Origin: Variovorax paradoxus
Lineage (GTDB): Bacteria; Pseudomonadota; Gammaproteobacteria; Burkholderiales; Burkholderiaceae_C
Reading direction: 5' to 3'
Length of the DNA stretch: 64,000 nt
Assembly: GCF_000834655.1 (NCBI RefSeq)
Contig: NZ_JXQQ01000008.1
Span: forward strand, 248,001 to 312,000
The notes under the pieces were generated by a model. That model had not been told where the DNA came from. It saw nothing but the letters and a program-made list of their open reading frames with translations, and did not search any database. The translations under genes and the position numbers were made by a program. Shown here in pieces: positions 1-8,664 of this stretch (position 1 is its first letter; the number at the start of each line of letters is the position of its first letter).

Positions 1-2
1 GC

Positions 3-95
3 AAGCCGATCCAGTGGCTGGGCGGTCCGGTGCTGCCGCCGGTCATGGACTTCCTCGGGTTGGCGTCAGTCCTGTCCCACAAGGGGGCTCGGTAG
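3..95 (+). CDS. 3' end of an unidentified CDS (partial)
   Basis: An open frame enters from the window edge and stops with TAG at 93-95, giving about 30 C-terminal residues. The tail is hydrophobic and proline/leucine-rich ([20 protein letters not shown]) and ends in SHKGAR, which would fit the end of a membrane-associated protein. I do not recognise the family. The other two forward frames are also open here, so the assignment rests on composition and on the stop falling just before the fba leader. The 64 bases between this stop and fba are pyrimidine-rich and hold no other gene. Confidence 0.3.
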   Translation, partial: KPIQWLGGPVLPPVMDFLGLASVLSHKGAR

Positions 96-159
96 AATTG
101 CGGTAGTTTTCTTTCGTCTTTCCGCCTTCTTCTTTCCCTATTTCCCGCGAGGTATTTCC

Positions 160-1224
160 ATGGCACTCGTCTCGATGCGCGAACTGCTGGACCACGCCGC
201 AGCCAACGGCTACGGCATTCCGGCCTTCAACGTCAACAATCTCGAACAGGTCCAGGCCGTGATGGAGGCCGCCAAGGAAACCGGCGCTCCCGTCATCCTG
301 CAAGCCAGCGCAGGTGCCCGCAAATACGCCGGCGAAGCCTTCATCAAGCACCTGATCCAGGCCGCGATCGAGCAGTACCCGAACATCCCGCTGGTCATGC
401 ACCAGGACCACGGCCAGAACCCCGACGTCTGCAAGGGCGCCATCGACCTTGGCTTCAGCTCGGTCATGATGGACGGCTCGCTCGAGGCCGACGGCAAGAC
501 CATCGCCAGCTACGACTACAACGTGGACGTCACCAAGAAGGTGTCCGACATGGCCCACCGCCTGGGCGTGACCGTCGAAGGCGAGCTCGGCTGCCTCGGT
601 TCGCTCGAAACCATGAAGGGCGACAAGGAAGACGGCCACGGCACCGACGACACCATGACGCGCGAGCAGCTGCTCACCGACCCCGAGCAGGCCGCCGACT
701 TCGTCAAGCGCACCCAGATCGACGCACTGGCCATCGCCATCGGCACCAGCCACGGCGCCTACAAGTTCACGCGCGAGCCCACCGGCGACATCCTGGCGAT
801 CGACCGCATCAAGGAAATCCACCGCCGCATTCCCAACACCCACCTGGTGATGCACGGTTCCTCGAGCGTGCCGCAGGAACTGCTGGCGATCATTCGCCAG
901 TACGGCGGCAACATGAAGGAAACCTACGGCGTGCCCGTCAAGGAAATCCAGGAAGCCATCAAGCACGGCGTGCGCAAGATCAACATCGACACCGACATCC
1001 GCCTGGCCATGACCGGCGCGGTGCGCAAGTTCCTGGCAGAGAACCCCGAGAAGTTCGACGCCCGCGAATGGCTCAAGCCCGCGCGCGAGGCCGCCAAGCT
1101 GATCTGCAAGCAGCGCTACATCGAGTTCGGCTGCGAAGGCCAGGGCGCCAAGATCAAGGGCGACACGCTGCAAGTGGTCGCCGCCAGGTACGCCAAGGGC
1201 GAACTGGCGCAGGAAGTCGTCTAA
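160..1224 (+). CDS. fba: Fructose-1,6-bisphosphate aldolase, class II
   Basis: Cytosolic zinc-dependent aldolase that interconverts fructose 1,6-bisphosphate with dihydroxyacetone phosphate and glyceraldehyde 3-phosphate in glycolysis, gluconeogenesis and, in some relatives, the Calvin cycle. The protein is 354 aa, the normal size for the class IIB (Fba/CbbA) branch. HQDHGQ at 81-86 carries the catalytic Asp83 and zinc ligand His84. SHG at 197-199 and MHGSSSVP at 231-238 supply the other zinc histidines (His198, His232). RKINIDTD at 272-279 is the phosphate-binding loop. The ATG has GAGG about 9 nt upstream. A strong intrinsic terminator follows at 1356-1379, so the gene is probably not co-transcribed with purC. 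Confidence 0.97.
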   Translation: MALVSMRELLDHAAANGYGIPAFNVNNLEQVQAVMEAAKETGAPVILQASAGARKYAGEAFIKHLIQAAIEQYPNIPLVMHQDHGQNPDVCKGAIDLGFSSVMMDGSLEADGKTIASYDYNVDVTKKVSDMAHRLGVTVEGELGCLGSLETMKGDKEDGHGTDDTMTREQLLTDPEQAADFVKRTQIDALAIAIGTSHGAYKFTREPTGDILAIDRIKEIHRRIPNTHLVMHGSSSVPQELLAIIRQYGGNMKETYGVPVKEIQEAIKHGVRKINIDTDIRLAMTGAVRKFLAENPEKFDAREWLKPAREAAKLICKQRYIEFGCEGQGAKIKGDTLQVVAARYAKGELAQEVV

Positions 1225-1227
1225 CGA

Positions 1228-1320
1228 GGCTTGCCCCCAGGCTGCGCGCACTTCGTGTCGCTTCGCCAACTCCCTGCAGGGGGCGGGCCGGCCGCTTCGG
1301 GCGGCCGTGCGCGGCGGCCC
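1228..1320 (+). repeat. Intergenic palindromic repeat, copy 1
   Basis: It begins CCCCCAGGCTGCGCGCACTT and continues with CGTGTCGCTTCGCC, then a CTCCCTGCAGGGGGC palindrome and a GGCCGGCCGCTTCGGGCGGCC segment. The opening block recurs almost exactly at 18048 and, in reverse complement, near 8655-8617. It lies between fba and its terminator and codes for nothing recognisable. It looks like a REP/BIME-type dispersed element. Confidence 0.6.
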
Positions 1321-1355
1321 TCCCGAACAGTCAGGGGTCTCTTCACGATCTTCGG

Positions 1356-1379
1356 GCCACCGTCAACGGTGGCTTTTTT
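1356..1379 (+). terminator. Rho-independent terminator after fba
   Basis: Perfect 7-bp stem GCCACCG (1356-1362) / CGGTGGC (1367-1373), loop TCAA, then six T (1374-1379). It lies about 130 nt after the fba stop and 50 nt before purC, so it ends fba transcription. Confidence 0.9.
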
Positions 1380-1430
1380 CTGCGCGCACAATCCGAATCC
1401 CGCCATCCCGTTTTTCCATCGCATCTGCCC

Positions 1431-2336
1431 ATGACCACCGTCCACACCTCCTCCATCCAGAGCCTGCCCCTGCTTGCGCGCGGCAAGGTGCGCGACAACT
1501 ACGCCGTCGGCGAAGACCGCATCCTGATGGTCGCGAGCGACCGGCTGAGCGCCTTCGACGTGATCATGGGCGAGCCGATTCCCGGCAAGGGCGAGATCCT
1601 CACGCAGATGGCGCTGTGGTGGTTCGAGCGGCTCGGCCAGCTGTGCCCCAACCACCTGACCGGCGATGCGCCCGAGAGCGTGGTCACCGCCGAAGAAGTG
1701 CCCCAGGTCACCAAGCGCTCGATGCTGGTCAAGCGCCTGAAGCCGATCCCGGTCGAGGCCGTGGTGCGCGGGTACCTCGCCGGCAGCGGCTGGAAGGAGT
1801 ACCAGGAAAGCCGCTCGGTCTGCGGCGTGCCGCTGCCCGAAGGCCTGACCAACGCGAGCAAGCTGCCGCGCCCGATCTTCACGCCCGCCGCCAAGGCCGC
1901 GGCCGGCGAGCACGACGAGAACATCAGCTACGACCGCGTGGTCGAGATCGTCGGCCCCAAGCTGGCGCAGCAGATCCGCGAGACCAGCATCGCCATCTAC
2001 GAAACCGCCGCGCAGATCGCCCTGACCAAGGGAATGATCATTGCCGACACCAAGTTCGAATTCGGCCTGGACGAGGCCGGCACGCTGGTGCTGATGGACG
2101 AGGTGCTCACGCCCGACAGCTCGCGCTACTGGCCCGTCGAAGGCTACGAAGCGGCGCTCGCCGCCGGCACCAATCCGCCGAGCTACGACAAGCAGTTCGT
2201 GCGCGACTGGCTCGAAGCCACCAAGATCAACGGCAAGCCCTGGGACAAGACGCCGCCCGCGCCGCGCCTGCCGGCCGAAGTGATCGAAAAGACCGCCGCC
2301 AAGTACCGCGAAGCGCTCGAGCGCCTCACCGGTTGA
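1431..2336 (+). CDS. purC: Phosphoribosylaminoimidazole-succinocarboxamide synthase
   Basis: SAICAR synthetase: ATP-dependent ligation of aspartate to CAIR in de novo purine synthesis, directly after the PurE/PurK steps encoded at 5.8-7.6 kb. With the ATG at 1431 the protein is 301 aa, the length of the longer purC group of beta-proteobacteria and yeast-like enzymes. The frame stays open upstream, but the family N-terminus (GKVRDNY, 18-24) fits this start. Other signatures are DRLSAFDV (37-44), ADTKFEFG (205-212) and [13 protein letters not shown] (222-234). The gene stands alone between the fba terminator and a repeat. Confidence 0.96.
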   Translation: MTTVHTSSIQSLPLLARGKVRDNYAVGEDRILMVASDRLSAFDVIMGEPIPGKGEILTQMALWWFERLGQLCPNHLTGDAPESVVTAEEVPQVTKRSMLVKRLKPIPVEAVVRGYLAGSGWKEYQESRSVCGVPLPEGLTNASKLPRPIFTPAAKAAAGEHDENISYDRVVEIVGPKLAQQIRETSIAIYETAAQIALTKGMIIADTKFEFGLDEAGTLVLMDEVLTPDSSRYWPVEGYEAALAAGTNPPSYDKQFVRDWLEATKINGKPWDKTPPAPRLPAEVIEKTAAKYREALERLTG

Positions 2337-2343
2337 TCCATAG

Positions 2344-2436
2344 AGCCCCCCGGCTTTTCACTTCGCCTCGCTGCGCGTAATTCGCCACCCCCCAAGGGGG
2401 AGGCGCGGCTCGCCTTGGGGCGGCCCGGCGGCGGCC
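2344..2436 (+). repeat. Intergenic palindromic repeat, copy 2
   Basis: GC-rich element between the convergent ends of purC and the META lipoprotein gene. It has a CCCCCCAAGGGGG palindrome followed by GCCTTGGGGCGGCCCGGCGG. The same second half, in reverse complement, occurs inside hipA at 3708-3772. Its opening (CCCCCCGGCTTTTCACTTCG) is a diverged form of the CCCCCAGGCTKCGCGCACT start of copies 1, 5 and 6. Confidence 0.55.
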
Positions 2437-2440
2437 GCCT

Positions 2441-2881
2441 TCAGCGGTTTCCCGAACTCAGCGTCGCCACGGTCCGCCCGCCGGCGTCCAGCAGCGCGAG
2501 GCGCCCCGGCGCAAGGCTGTAGCTCGTCGTGCTCTGCAGGGCCGACAGGAACTGCGCCTCGTTGGCGCCGCGCACCGGGTCGGCGCAGGCCATGCGCGTG
2601 GCCGCCAGCTGCCCGATCCTCAAGCTGATGCCGCTGCGGGTGTAGGTGCCCGAGACGCGGTTGCAGCCGCCCGAGCCGCTGACGCGGCCGCTGCTGCGGT
2701 CGAACTGGATCTGCGCATCGCCGCCCGGCGTGATGGACTCGTCGCCCAGCTGCGTGAGGCGCCACAGCGGCCCTTCGATCGGTTCGTCCAGGCTGATGCC
2801 GCTCCCGCAGCCGGTCAAGGTGGTCAACAGCGCAGCCGTTGCAAGCACGGGGAGCGCGATGTGGCGGGCGAAGGAACGCAT
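2441..2881 (-). CDS. META-domain (HslJ-like) lipoprotein
   Basis: Predicted small outer-membrane or periplasmic lipoprotein of 146 aa. It has a basic start (MRSFARH), a hydrophobic stretch and a lipobox LTGC with Cys25. The mature part reads LWRLTQLG, then SGRVSGSGGCNRVSGTY and RMACADP, the order seen in META/HslJ domains, a family linked to heat shock and novobiocin resistance in E. coli with no known activity. AAGGAAAG lies just upstream of the ATG. It sits 62 nt downstream of hipA on the same strand and could be read through from hipBA. Confidence 0.85.
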   Translation of the reverse strand: MRSFARHIALPVLATAALLTTLTGCGSGISLDEPIEGPLWRLTQLGDESITPGGDAQIQFDRSSGRVSGSGGCNRVSGTYTRSGISLRIGQLAATRMACADPVRGANEAQFLSALQSTTSYSLAPGRLALLDAGGRTVATLSSGNR

Positions 2882-2943
2882 GGCCAGTCTTTCCTTTTGA
2901 ATCTGCAACAAGATGAATCGGGCGCCATCGTATTCGACGCGGC

Positions 2944-4437
2944 TCAGCTCGCCAATGACGCCAGCGCCACGCCGCCCGCCAGCCGGACCTTCACGCAGCG
3001 CCGCACGCTGGCGGGCGTGCCATCTTGGGCGAGCAGCGCGGGCCATTCGGCTTGCGCCTGGCGCACCGTGTCGCGGGCAATCGCCATGAGCCGCGCGGGG
3101 CGCAGCAGGCCCGCCGAGCGCAGCAGGGCGTCGAGCGCCGGCCAGTCGAAGGCGCGCAGCTTGGCGTCGATCGCCCGGTTGACGCCGTAGTCGCCGGCCG
3201 GTACGTCCTCGAAGAAGGCCGCCACGCACACCGGGTCGTACAGCGGCGCCAGCACCGGTGCCACGCCGTCGGGGTAGCGCAGGGCCCAGTTCTTCAGGTG
3301 CGCGTCGCTGTTGCCCAGCAGGATGAAGGCGACGATGCGCCGCACGCATTCGCGCACGTCGGCCACCGGGTTGGGCGAGAGCCGGTCGAGCACGCGCAGC
3401 ATCGCGGGCCAGTCGACCGCCAGGCCCCGGCCGTATTTCTGCCGGGGCTCGTACTGCAGCACTTGCGCGAACTCCTCCATGTGGATGCGCCCGCCCTCGG
3501 GGGTGCGGTCGAAGCGGCGCACCGCGAGGATGTGCTCGAAGCGCACCTGCTCGGGCAGGTCGGCGTCGGCGCGGCCGATCACGCTGGCTTCGGCGCAGTC
3601 CAGGCCGAGCGCACCGCAGAGGCGATAGCCGGTGAATTCGTTGTCGACCAGGTCGGGATGCCGCGTGCTCGGCAGCTTGAGGATGAAGGAGCCGAGCTCG
3701 CCGCCGGGCCGCCCCAAGGCGGGTGCGCCCCCTTGGGGGGCCGCGAGGCGCAGCCGAGCTTCGGGGCTGTGCAAGCCGTGACGCCGCACCACGTAGCGCC
3801 GGCCGTCCTGCACGGCCGAGAACTTGGTCACGACGCCCGGAATGGCGGCGGCGTCTTCCACCGGCATCTCGACGAAGCCGGGCTCCAGCACATCCAGGCC
3901 GAGCGCGGTGTGCCAGTGGCGCACGGTGTCGGGAATGCCTTCGGCCGTGGGCACCGGCTCGACTTCGAGCGCGCCCATCAGGTCGTGGCCGGCGGCCGCC
4001 AGCAGCTCGAATTCGTCGTCGGCCGCGCAGCCGCGCTGTTGCGCGAGGCGCTCGCGGTTGTGGCCTTCGGGCAGCAGGTTCTGGAAGTAGCTCGGCCAGT
4101 GGCCGTCGCTGCGCGAGACGCGTGTGTCGCGCGCCGAGGCCAGGATCGCGCGGGTCGCGGCCTCGTCGGCGCCGCGGTAGGCGAGCGAAAGCGTCGGCCG
4201 TCCGGGATCGGCGATGTACGCCTCGTCGAACGACACGCGCAGGATGTCGCCGTACTGCGAGAGATAGCCGATGGCGCGCCGCCCGCCGCTGGGCCGCCCC
4301 GGGGCGGGCGAGCCCCCTCGGGGGACAGCGCCCACACCAGGAGCGGAAGCGTGGGGGCTTTGTGCATCGCCACCCGGCGCATGCAGGTACATCCGCAGGT
4401 AGCGGATGCCGGTGTTGAAGGCGGCGCTGGTGCTCAC
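2944..4437 (-). CDS. hipA: HipA-family serine/threonine kinase toxin
   Basis: HipA-type kinase. Characterised members phosphorylate an aminoacyl-tRNA synthetase and induce persistence, with HipB as antitoxin; the target here is unknown. The protein is 497 aa, longer than the usual ~430-440. Visible motifs are FQNLLPEG (118-125), the conserved Lys in VVTKFSA (202-208), ATP-site FILKLP (251-256), catalytic loop GNSDAHLKN (375-383, Asp378) and metal-binding LYDPV (399-403, Asp401). Residues ~24-54 and ~224-248 are Gly/Pro/Ala-rich and coincide with two copies of the dispersed palindromic repeat, which explains the extra length. It overlaps hipB by 4 nt. The kinase core looks intact; whether the insertions leave it active is unknown. 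Confidence 0.88.
   Translation of the reverse strand: MSTSAAFNTGIRYLRMYLHAPGGDAQSPHASAPGVGAVPRGGSPAPGRPSGGRRAIGYLSQYGDILRVSFDEAYIADPGRPTLSLAYRGADEAATRAILASARDTRVSRSDGHWPSYFQNLLPEGHNRERLAQQRGCAADDEFELLAAAGHDLMGALEVEPVPTAEGIPDTVRHWHTALGLDVLEPGFVEMPVEDAAAIPGVVTKFSAVQDGRRYVVRRHGLHSPEARLRLAAPQGGAPALGRPGGELGSFILKLPSTRHPDLVDNEFTGYRLCGALGLDCAEASVIGRADADLPEQVRFEHILAVRRFDRTPEGGRIHMEEFAQVLQYEPRQKYGRGLAVDWPAMLRVLDRLSPNPVADVRECVRRIVAFILLGNSDAHLKNWALRYPDGVAPVLAPLYDPVCVAAFFEDVPAGDYGVNRAIDAKLRAFDWPALDALLRSAGLLRPARLMAIARDTVRQAQAEWPALLAQDGTPASVRRCVKVRLAGGVALASLAS
3708..3772 (-). repeat. Palindromic repeat inside hipA, copy 3
   Basis: Reverse complement of the second half of copy 2: it shares CCCCCCAAGGGGG and GCCTTGGGGCGGCCCGGCGG. 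It lies in frame in hipA and encodes about residues 223-244 (LAAPQGGAPALGRPGG), between the conserved VVTKFSA and FILKLP segments. Confidence 0.6.
4281..4373 (-). repeat. Palindromic repeat inside hipA, copy 4
   Basis: Read on the minus strand it contains CCCCCGAGGGGG and CCCCGGGGCGGCCCAGCGG, a diverged version of copies 2 and 3. It is in frame in the hipA N-terminal region and encodes about residues 22-53, including the low-complexity run GSPAPGRPSGGRR. Confidence 0.5.
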
Positions 4438-4742
4438 CGGCTTTCGTCAGCCAGGCTCTGTGCGATGGACGGCGGTGCGCCGACACCTGCCGGCTGCCCG
4501 AGCAGGCGGCCGCCCGAGCGCACGAAGTCTTCGAGTTGCGGACGCAGGCTGGCGGGCACGGGCATCAGCTCGAGCCCCAGCACGCGCGCCATTTCGAGCA
4601 GCGTCGACAGGCGCGGATCGATCTGGCCGCTTTCGATGCGCTGCACCGTCATGCGCGAGAGCCCCGCCTGGGTGGCCAGCGCCTCCTGGCTGAGGCCACC
4701 GGCCTTCCGGGCTTTTTCGAGTTCTTCAGTGAGTTGGAGCAT
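4434..4742 (-). CDS. hipB: HipB-like XRE antitoxin / repressor
   Basis: Small DNA-binding antitoxin expected to neutralise HipA and repress the hipBA promoter. From the ATG at 4742 it is 102 aa. An XRE helix-turn-helix covers residues 17-40 (LSQEALATQAGLSRMTVQRI), followed by LSTLLEMARVLGLELMPVP, typical of this group. A TTG codon 33 nt further upstream would add 11 residues, but the ATG start matches the family better. The stop overlaps the hipA start (ATGA), so the pair is translationally coupled. A short palindrome at 4770-4780 is a candidate operator. Confidence 0.87.
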   Translation of the reverse strand: MLQLTEELEKARKAGGLSQEALATQAGLSRMTVQRIESGQIDPRLSTLLEMARVLGLELMPVPASLRPQLEDFVRSGGRLLGQPAGVGAPPSIAQSLADESR

Positions 4743-4769
4743 TGGCGTACGCTTTTCTTTCAAATTGAG

Positions 4770-4780
4770 TAGCAATGCTA
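4770..4780. promoter_or_regulatory. Candidate hipBA operator palindrome
   Basis: TAGCAATGCTA has perfect 5-bp arms around a central A and lies 28 nt upstream of the hipB ATG, in the expected leader/promoter. HipB proteins bind short palindromes in their own promoter. A single short match, so tentative. Confidence 0.35.
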
Positions 4781-4804
4781 TCTATCTAAGGCCGAGAAGA
4801 CAAT

Positions 4805-4859
4805 AAAAAAGCGACCCTTGAGTCGCTTTATCAATTCAATGCGCATCAAACTGCGCATT
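4805..4859 (-). terminator. Terminator after the thioredoxin-TPR gene
   Basis: Two hairpins on the minus strand just past the stop at 4868. The first is AATGCGCA (4852-4859) / TGCGCATT (4838-4845). The second is AAAGCGAC (4822-4829) / GTCGCTTT (4808-4815) followed by a T-run (4810-4805). The second has full intrinsic-terminator form and separates this gene from hipBA. Confidence 0.8.
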
Positions 4860-4867
4860 TTGGTTTT

Positions 4868-5788
4868 TCAGCTTAGCACGACGCTGCTCAGGCGGCGGCG
4901 GTACGTGGCCACGACCGGATCGTCCGGCGGAATCTGCCCGTCGGCCACTTTCACTTTCGGCGGCTCGATCACGTCGAGGATCGCGACGTAGGTCTTGCGA
5001 GCGAGCTCCTCGCTCCAGCTCTTGTCGCGCATCAGGATGTCGAGCAGCTCGTCCATCGCATCGGTCCAGCGCTGCCCGGCCATCAGGAGGCGGGCGCGCC
5101 CGAAGCGGGCGTCGAAGTCGCGCTTGTTGGCGGCGATCTTCGCGTCGAACTCGGCGATCGCGGGTGCGGCACCTGCGACCGGCACTGCGAAATCGATGGC
5201 GTCCATCCAGCGCTGCAGCGCATCGAAGCGGCGCACCAGCCCGGTCTTGGCGATCACGGGCGCGAAGGCGACCTTGGCGTCGTCGACGCGGCCTTCCTGC
5301 AGCAGGAGCTTGATGTAGTCGAAGCGGGCGTCGTCGTTGGCGGGGTCAGTGGCCACGGCGTGCTGCAGCTTCTCGAGTGCGCCCTCCGTGTCGCCCTCGG
5401 CCAGCGCTTCCTGCGCGGCGGCTTCTTCCGAGGCGGCTTCGGCCTCGTCGGCGCCCGGCACGTGCTTGTCGAGGAATTCGCGGATCTTCTCGGCCGGGAT
5501 GGCTCCGACGAAGCCGTCGACCGGCTGGCCGTCCTTGAACATCACGCAGAACGGGATGCTGCGAACGCCGAACATCTCGGAGAGTTGCGACGAGATCTGC
5601 GGCACCTTGTCGGCGTCCAGCTTGGCCAGCGTGAAGCGGCCGGCGTATTCGACCTCGAGCTTTTCGAGCACCGGGCCGAGCTGCTTGCAGGGGCCGCACC
5701 ATTCGGCCCAGATGTCCAGCAGCACCGGCGTGGCGACGGAGCCTTCGATCAGTTCGGCCTGGAAATTTTCGAGAGTGATGTCGATCAT
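4868..5788 (-). CDS. Thioredoxin-TPR protein (CnoX/YbbN-like co-chaperedoxin)
   Basis: Cytosolic thioredoxin-fold protein with a C-terminal helical repeat domain. From the ATG at 5788 it is 306 aa, the size of CnoX/YbbN (~280-300) rather than plain thioredoxin (~108). The thioredoxin domain spans 1-~110 with an intact redox site WCGPC (30-34) and SIPFCVMF around residue 75. TPR-like helices follow from ~130 ([37 protein letters not shown]). E. coli CnoX lacks the first active-site Cys, so this form should keep disulphide activity. It is divergent from purE across 36 bp. Confidence 0.9.
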   Translation of the reverse strand: MIDITLENFQAELIEGSVATPVLLDIWAEWCGPCKQLGPVLEKLEVEYAGRFTLAKLDADKVPQISSQLSEMFGVRSIPFCVMFKDGQPVDGFVGAIPAEKIREFLDKHVPGADEAEAASEEAAAQEALAEGDTEGALEKLQHAVATDPANDDARFDYIKLLLQEGRVDDAKVAFAPVIAKTGLVRRFDALQRWMDAIDFAVPVAGAAPAIAEFDAKIAANKRDFDARFGRARLLMAGQRWTDAMDELLDILMRDKSWSEELARKTYVAILDVIEPPKVKVADGQIPPDDPVVATYRRRLSSVVLS

Positions 5789-5824
5789 CGGAACCAACTG
5801 GGGGTGAAACGTAAAATTGAAACC

Positions 5825-6376
5825 ATGAACGAAACCATTCAGGTCGGTGTAGTGATGGGCTCGAACTCCGATTGGGAGACGATGCGCAACGCGGTCGAGA
5901 TTCTCCAGCAATTCGGAATCGGGCACGAAGCGAAGGTGGTCTCGGCCCACCGGATGCCCGATGCGCTGTTCGCGTACGCCGAAAGCGCCGCCGGGCGCGG
6001 GCTCACCGCGATCATCGCGGGAGCGGGCGGCGCGGCCCACCTGCCGGGCATGCTGGCCTCCAAAACCACGGTGCCGGTGCTCGGCGTGCCGGTGGCCAGC
6101 CGCCACCTGCAGGGCGTCGATTCCCTCTACAGCATCGTGCAGATGCCCAAGGGCGTGCCGGTGGCCACCTTTGCGATCGGCAATGCCGGCGCGGCCAACG
6201 CGGCGCTGTTCGCGGTGGCGATGCTGGCGGTCAACGACCCCGCGCTGCGCGCGAAGCTCGACGCCTTCCGCACGGCCCAGACCGCCGCTGCCGAAGCCAT
6301 GACGCTGCCGCCGGCCCCCGCGGGCGAGGCACCTTCCGTTTCCCCTTTCTCGCCGCAAGGCGGAGGTGCCCTGTGA
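5825..6376 (+). CDS. purE: N5-CAIR mutase (class I PurE)
   Basis: Catalyses rearrangement of N5-CAIR to CAIR in de novo purine synthesis, using the product of PurK. From the ATG at 5825 it is 183 aa. GSNSDW (12-17) is the phosphate-binding loop, SAHRMPD carries the catalytic His, and [11 protein letters not shown] and GNAGAANAA complete the PurE signature. The last ~20 residues ([15 protein letters not shown]) are an extra tail beyond the usual ~160 aa core. The stop overlaps the purK GTG start (GTGA, 6373-6376). Confidence 0.96.
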   Translation: MNETIQVGVVMGSNSDWETMRNAVEILQQFGIGHEAKVVSAHRMPDALFAYAESAAGRGLTAIIAGAGGAAHLPGMLASKTTVPVLGVPVASRHLQGVDSLYSIVQMPKGVPVATFAIGNAGAANAALFAVAMLAVNDPALRAKLDAFRTAQTAAAEAMTLPPAPAGEAPSVSPFSPQGGGAL

Positions 6377-7566
6377 CCAAGAACGGCGATCTGCCCATCC
6401 TCCCGGGCGCCACGCTCGGCGTGCTCGGAGGCGGCCAGCTGGGCCGCATGTTCGCGCACGCTGCCCAGCGAATGGGCTACTTCACCGCAGTGCTCGACCC
6501 CGACGCCGACAGCCCCGCCGGCCGGGTGAGCCATCACCACATCCACACCGACTACGCCGATGTCGACGGCCTCGCCCGCCTGGCCGGCCTGGCCGACGCA
6601 GTCACGACCGAGTTCGAGAACGTGCCCGCGCCCTCGCTGGAGCACCTGGCCGTGGCGCGCCCCGTGGCGCCCGGCGCCTCGGCCATCGCCATCGCGCAGG
6701 ACCGCATTGCCGAGAAGGCCCACTTCACCCGCTGCGGCGTGCCCTGCGCGCCCTATGCGGCCATCGAGACGGCCGCCCAGCTCGCCGCCGTCGAAGACCA
6801 CCTCCTGCCCGGCATCCTGAAGACCGCGCGGTTGGGCTACGACGGCAAGGGCCAGCAACGCGTGAAGACGCGCGCCGAGCTGGTCGAGGCCTGGCAGGCC
6901 ACCGGCTGCGTGCCCTGCGTGCTCGAGAAGCTGCTGCCGCTTGAATTCGAATGCTCGGTGATCCTCGCGCGCGGCCGCGACGGTCAGATCGTGCACTTTC
7001 CGCCCCAGCGCAACCTGCATCGCGACGGCATCCTGGCCGTCACCGAGGTGCATGCGCTGAACATGCCCAAGACGGTGGCGCAGGGCGCGGTCAATTCCGC
7101 GAAAAGCATCGCCAACGGCCTGGGCTACGTCGGCGTGCTGTGCGTCGAGTTCTTCGCGCTGGCCGACGGCTCGCTGGTGGTCAACGAAATGGCGCCGCGC
7201 CCGCACAACAGCGGCCACTACACCATGGAAGCCTGCGACGTGTCGCAGTTCGAGCTGCAGGTGCGCACTCTCGCCGGCCTGCCGCTCTCGCCGCCGCGCC
7301 AGCACAGCCCCGCGATCATGCTGAACCTGCTGGGCGACCTGTGGTTCTCGTCCGGTGAGGAAAAGCCGGTTTCGCCGCGCTGGAGCGACGTGCTCGCGCT
7401 GCCCGGCGTGCACCTGCACCTCTACGGAAAGATCGAGCCGCGGCCCGGCCGCAAGATGGGCCACCTGACCCTCACCGGCGCGACGCTGGAGAGCGTGCGC
7501 GCCAATGCCTCGCAGGCGGCCCTGCTGCTGGGCCTGCCGGCGGTGGACGTGACTGGGCTCGCATGA
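6373..7566 (+). CDS. purK: 5-(carboxyamino)imidazole ribonucleotide synthase
   Basis: ATP-grasp enzyme that carboxylates AIR with bicarbonate to N5-CAIR, the substrate of PurE. From the GTG at 6373 it is 397 aa. It has an N-terminal nucleotide-binding [11 protein letters not shown], central ATP-grasp segments ([25 protein letters not shown]) and the metal-binding end [15 protein letters not shown]. The GTG is chosen because it forms a 4-nt overlap with purE and the family N-terminus follows. It overlaps tsaC by 4 nt downstream. Confidence 0.96.
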   Translation: MTKNGDLPILPGATLGVLGGGQLGRMFAHAAQRMGYFTAVLDPDADSPAGRVSHHHIHTDYADVDGLARLAGLADAVTTEFENVPAPSLEHLAVARPVAPGASAIAIAQDRIAEKAHFTRCGVPCAPYAAIETAAQLAAVEDHLLPGILKTARLGYDGKGQQRVKTRAELVEAWQATGCVPCVLEKLLPLEFECSVILARGRDGQIVHFPPQRNLHRDGILAVTEVHALNMPKTVAQGAVNSAKSIANGLGYVGVLCVEFFALADGSLVVNEMAPRPHNSGHYTMEACDVSQFELQVRTLAGLPLSPPRQHSPAIMLNLLGDLWFSSGEEKPVSPRWSDVLALPGVHLHLYGKIEPRPGRKMGHLTLTGATLESVRANASQAALLLGLPAVDVTGLA

Positions 7567-8564
7567 TCCTGGACGGCCAATCCCCCGAGGCCATCGCCGA
7601 GGCAGTGCGCAGGCTGCGCGCGGGCGGGCTGGTCGCATTCCCGACCGAGACCGTCTACGGCCTGGGCGCCGACGCGAGCAGCGACATGGCCGTGGCCGGG
7701 ATCTTCAAGGCCAAGGGGCGGCCCTCCGACCATCCGCTGATCGTGCACGTCGCGGCCGGCATGAAGGGCACCGAGGCGCTCTCGCGCTTCGCCCAGCCGC
7801 TGCCGCTCTTCGCGCAGAAGCTGGTGCAGGCCTTCTGGCCCGGCCCGCTCACGTTGATCGTCACGCGCCAGCCCGGCGTGGGCGCCGCGGCCGCGGGCGG
7901 GCAGGACACCATCGGCCTGCGCTGCCCCTCGCACCCGGTGGCCCAGGCGCTCCTCGAAGCCTGCGCCGAGCAGGGCGTGCCGGGCGTCGCGGGGCCGAGC
8001 GCCAACCGCTTCGGCCGCGTGAGCCCGACCACGGCCCAGCATGTGTACGACGAGTTCGGCGAGGCGGTGCCGGTGGTCGACGGCGGCGCCTGCGAGGTCG
8101 GCATCGAATCGACCATCGTCGACTGCAGCCGGGGCGCGCCCGTGCTGCTGCGCCCCGGCCTCATCACACGCGCGCAGATCGAAGCGGCCTGCGGCGAGAA
8201 GCTCAGCGATCGCGACGTGCTCGAAACCCCCGACCCGCGCGCCTCGGGCACGCTCGAGGCGCACTACGCGCCGAACGCCAAGGTGCGCCTGATGGATGCG
8301 AAAGCGCTGCAGACGGGCCTCGATGTGCTCGGCGCCAATGCCGCGCACATCGCGGTCTGGTCGCGCAGCAGCCTGCGCTGCCGCTCGCAGCGCGTGCTGC
8401 AGCGGCGCATGCCCGACGACGCGGCGGCCAGCGCGCACCAGCTGTTCGCGGTGCTGCGCGAATTCGACGCGCAGGGCGTCAAGCTGATCTGGGTCGAGAC
8501 GCCGCCCGACACGCCCGAGTGGGAAGGCGTGCGCGACCGCCTTCAGCGAGCGGCCGCAGCCTGA
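7563..8564 (+). CDS. tsaC: L-threonylcarbamoyladenylate synthase, Sua5 type
   Basis: Makes threonylcarbamoyl-AMP from threonine, bicarbonate and ATP, the first step of tRNA t6A37 synthesis; TsaB at 13.4 kb acts in the second step. The 333 aa length marks the two-domain Sua5 form rather than the ~190 aa TsaC/YrdC form. The YrdC domain shows FPTETVYGLG (26-35) and KGRPSDHPL (51-59). The linker GTLEAHYAP joins a C-terminal Sua5 domain that ends in an Ala tail. The ATG overlaps the purK stop (ATGA), so it is translated with purEK. Confidence 0.94.
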   Translation: MILDGQSPEAIAEAVRRLRAGGLVAFPTETVYGLGADASSDMAVAGIFKAKGRPSDHPLIVHVAAGMKGTEALSRFAQPLPLFAQKLVQAFWPGPLTLIVTRQPGVGAAAAGGQDTIGLRCPSHPVAQALLEACAEQGVPGVAGPSANRFGRVSPTTAQHVYDEFGEAVPVVDGGACEVGIESTIVDCSRGAPVLLRPGLITRAQIEAACGEKLSDRDVLETPDPRASGTLEAHYAPNAKVRLMDAKALQTGLDVLGANAAHIAVWSRSSLRCRSQRVLQRRMPDDAAASAHQLFAVLREFDAQGVKLIWVETPPDTPEWEGVRDRLQRAAAA

Positions 8565-8569
8565 TCGGA

Positions 8570-8664
8570 AAACACCGAGGAACCGGCTTCGCCGGGGCTC
8601 AGGTGTTGCCCCCGGTAGGGGGAAGGCGCGCGCCACACGAAGTGCGCGCAGCCTGGGGCGAGAC
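8570..8664 (-). repeat. Intergenic palindromic repeat, copy 5
   Basis: Reverse complement begins CCCCAGGCTGCGCGCACTTC as in copy 1, then a CCCCCTACCGGGGGCAAC palindrome and an ending (CGAAGCCGGTTCCTCGGTGT) that matches the end of copy 6. It fills the space between the convergent ends of tsaC and the hydrolase gene. Confidence 0.6.

Noticed and set aside
1068-1430. N-terminal extension of purC
   Set aside because: The in-frame extension runs back through the fba terminator and the repeat into fba; the family start is at 1431.
3025-4806. 593-residue forward ORF opposite hipBA
   Set aside because: It mirrors the codons of the minus-strand hipBA genes, has His/Arg/Ala-rich composition and no family motif, as expected for antisense frames in GC-rich DNA.
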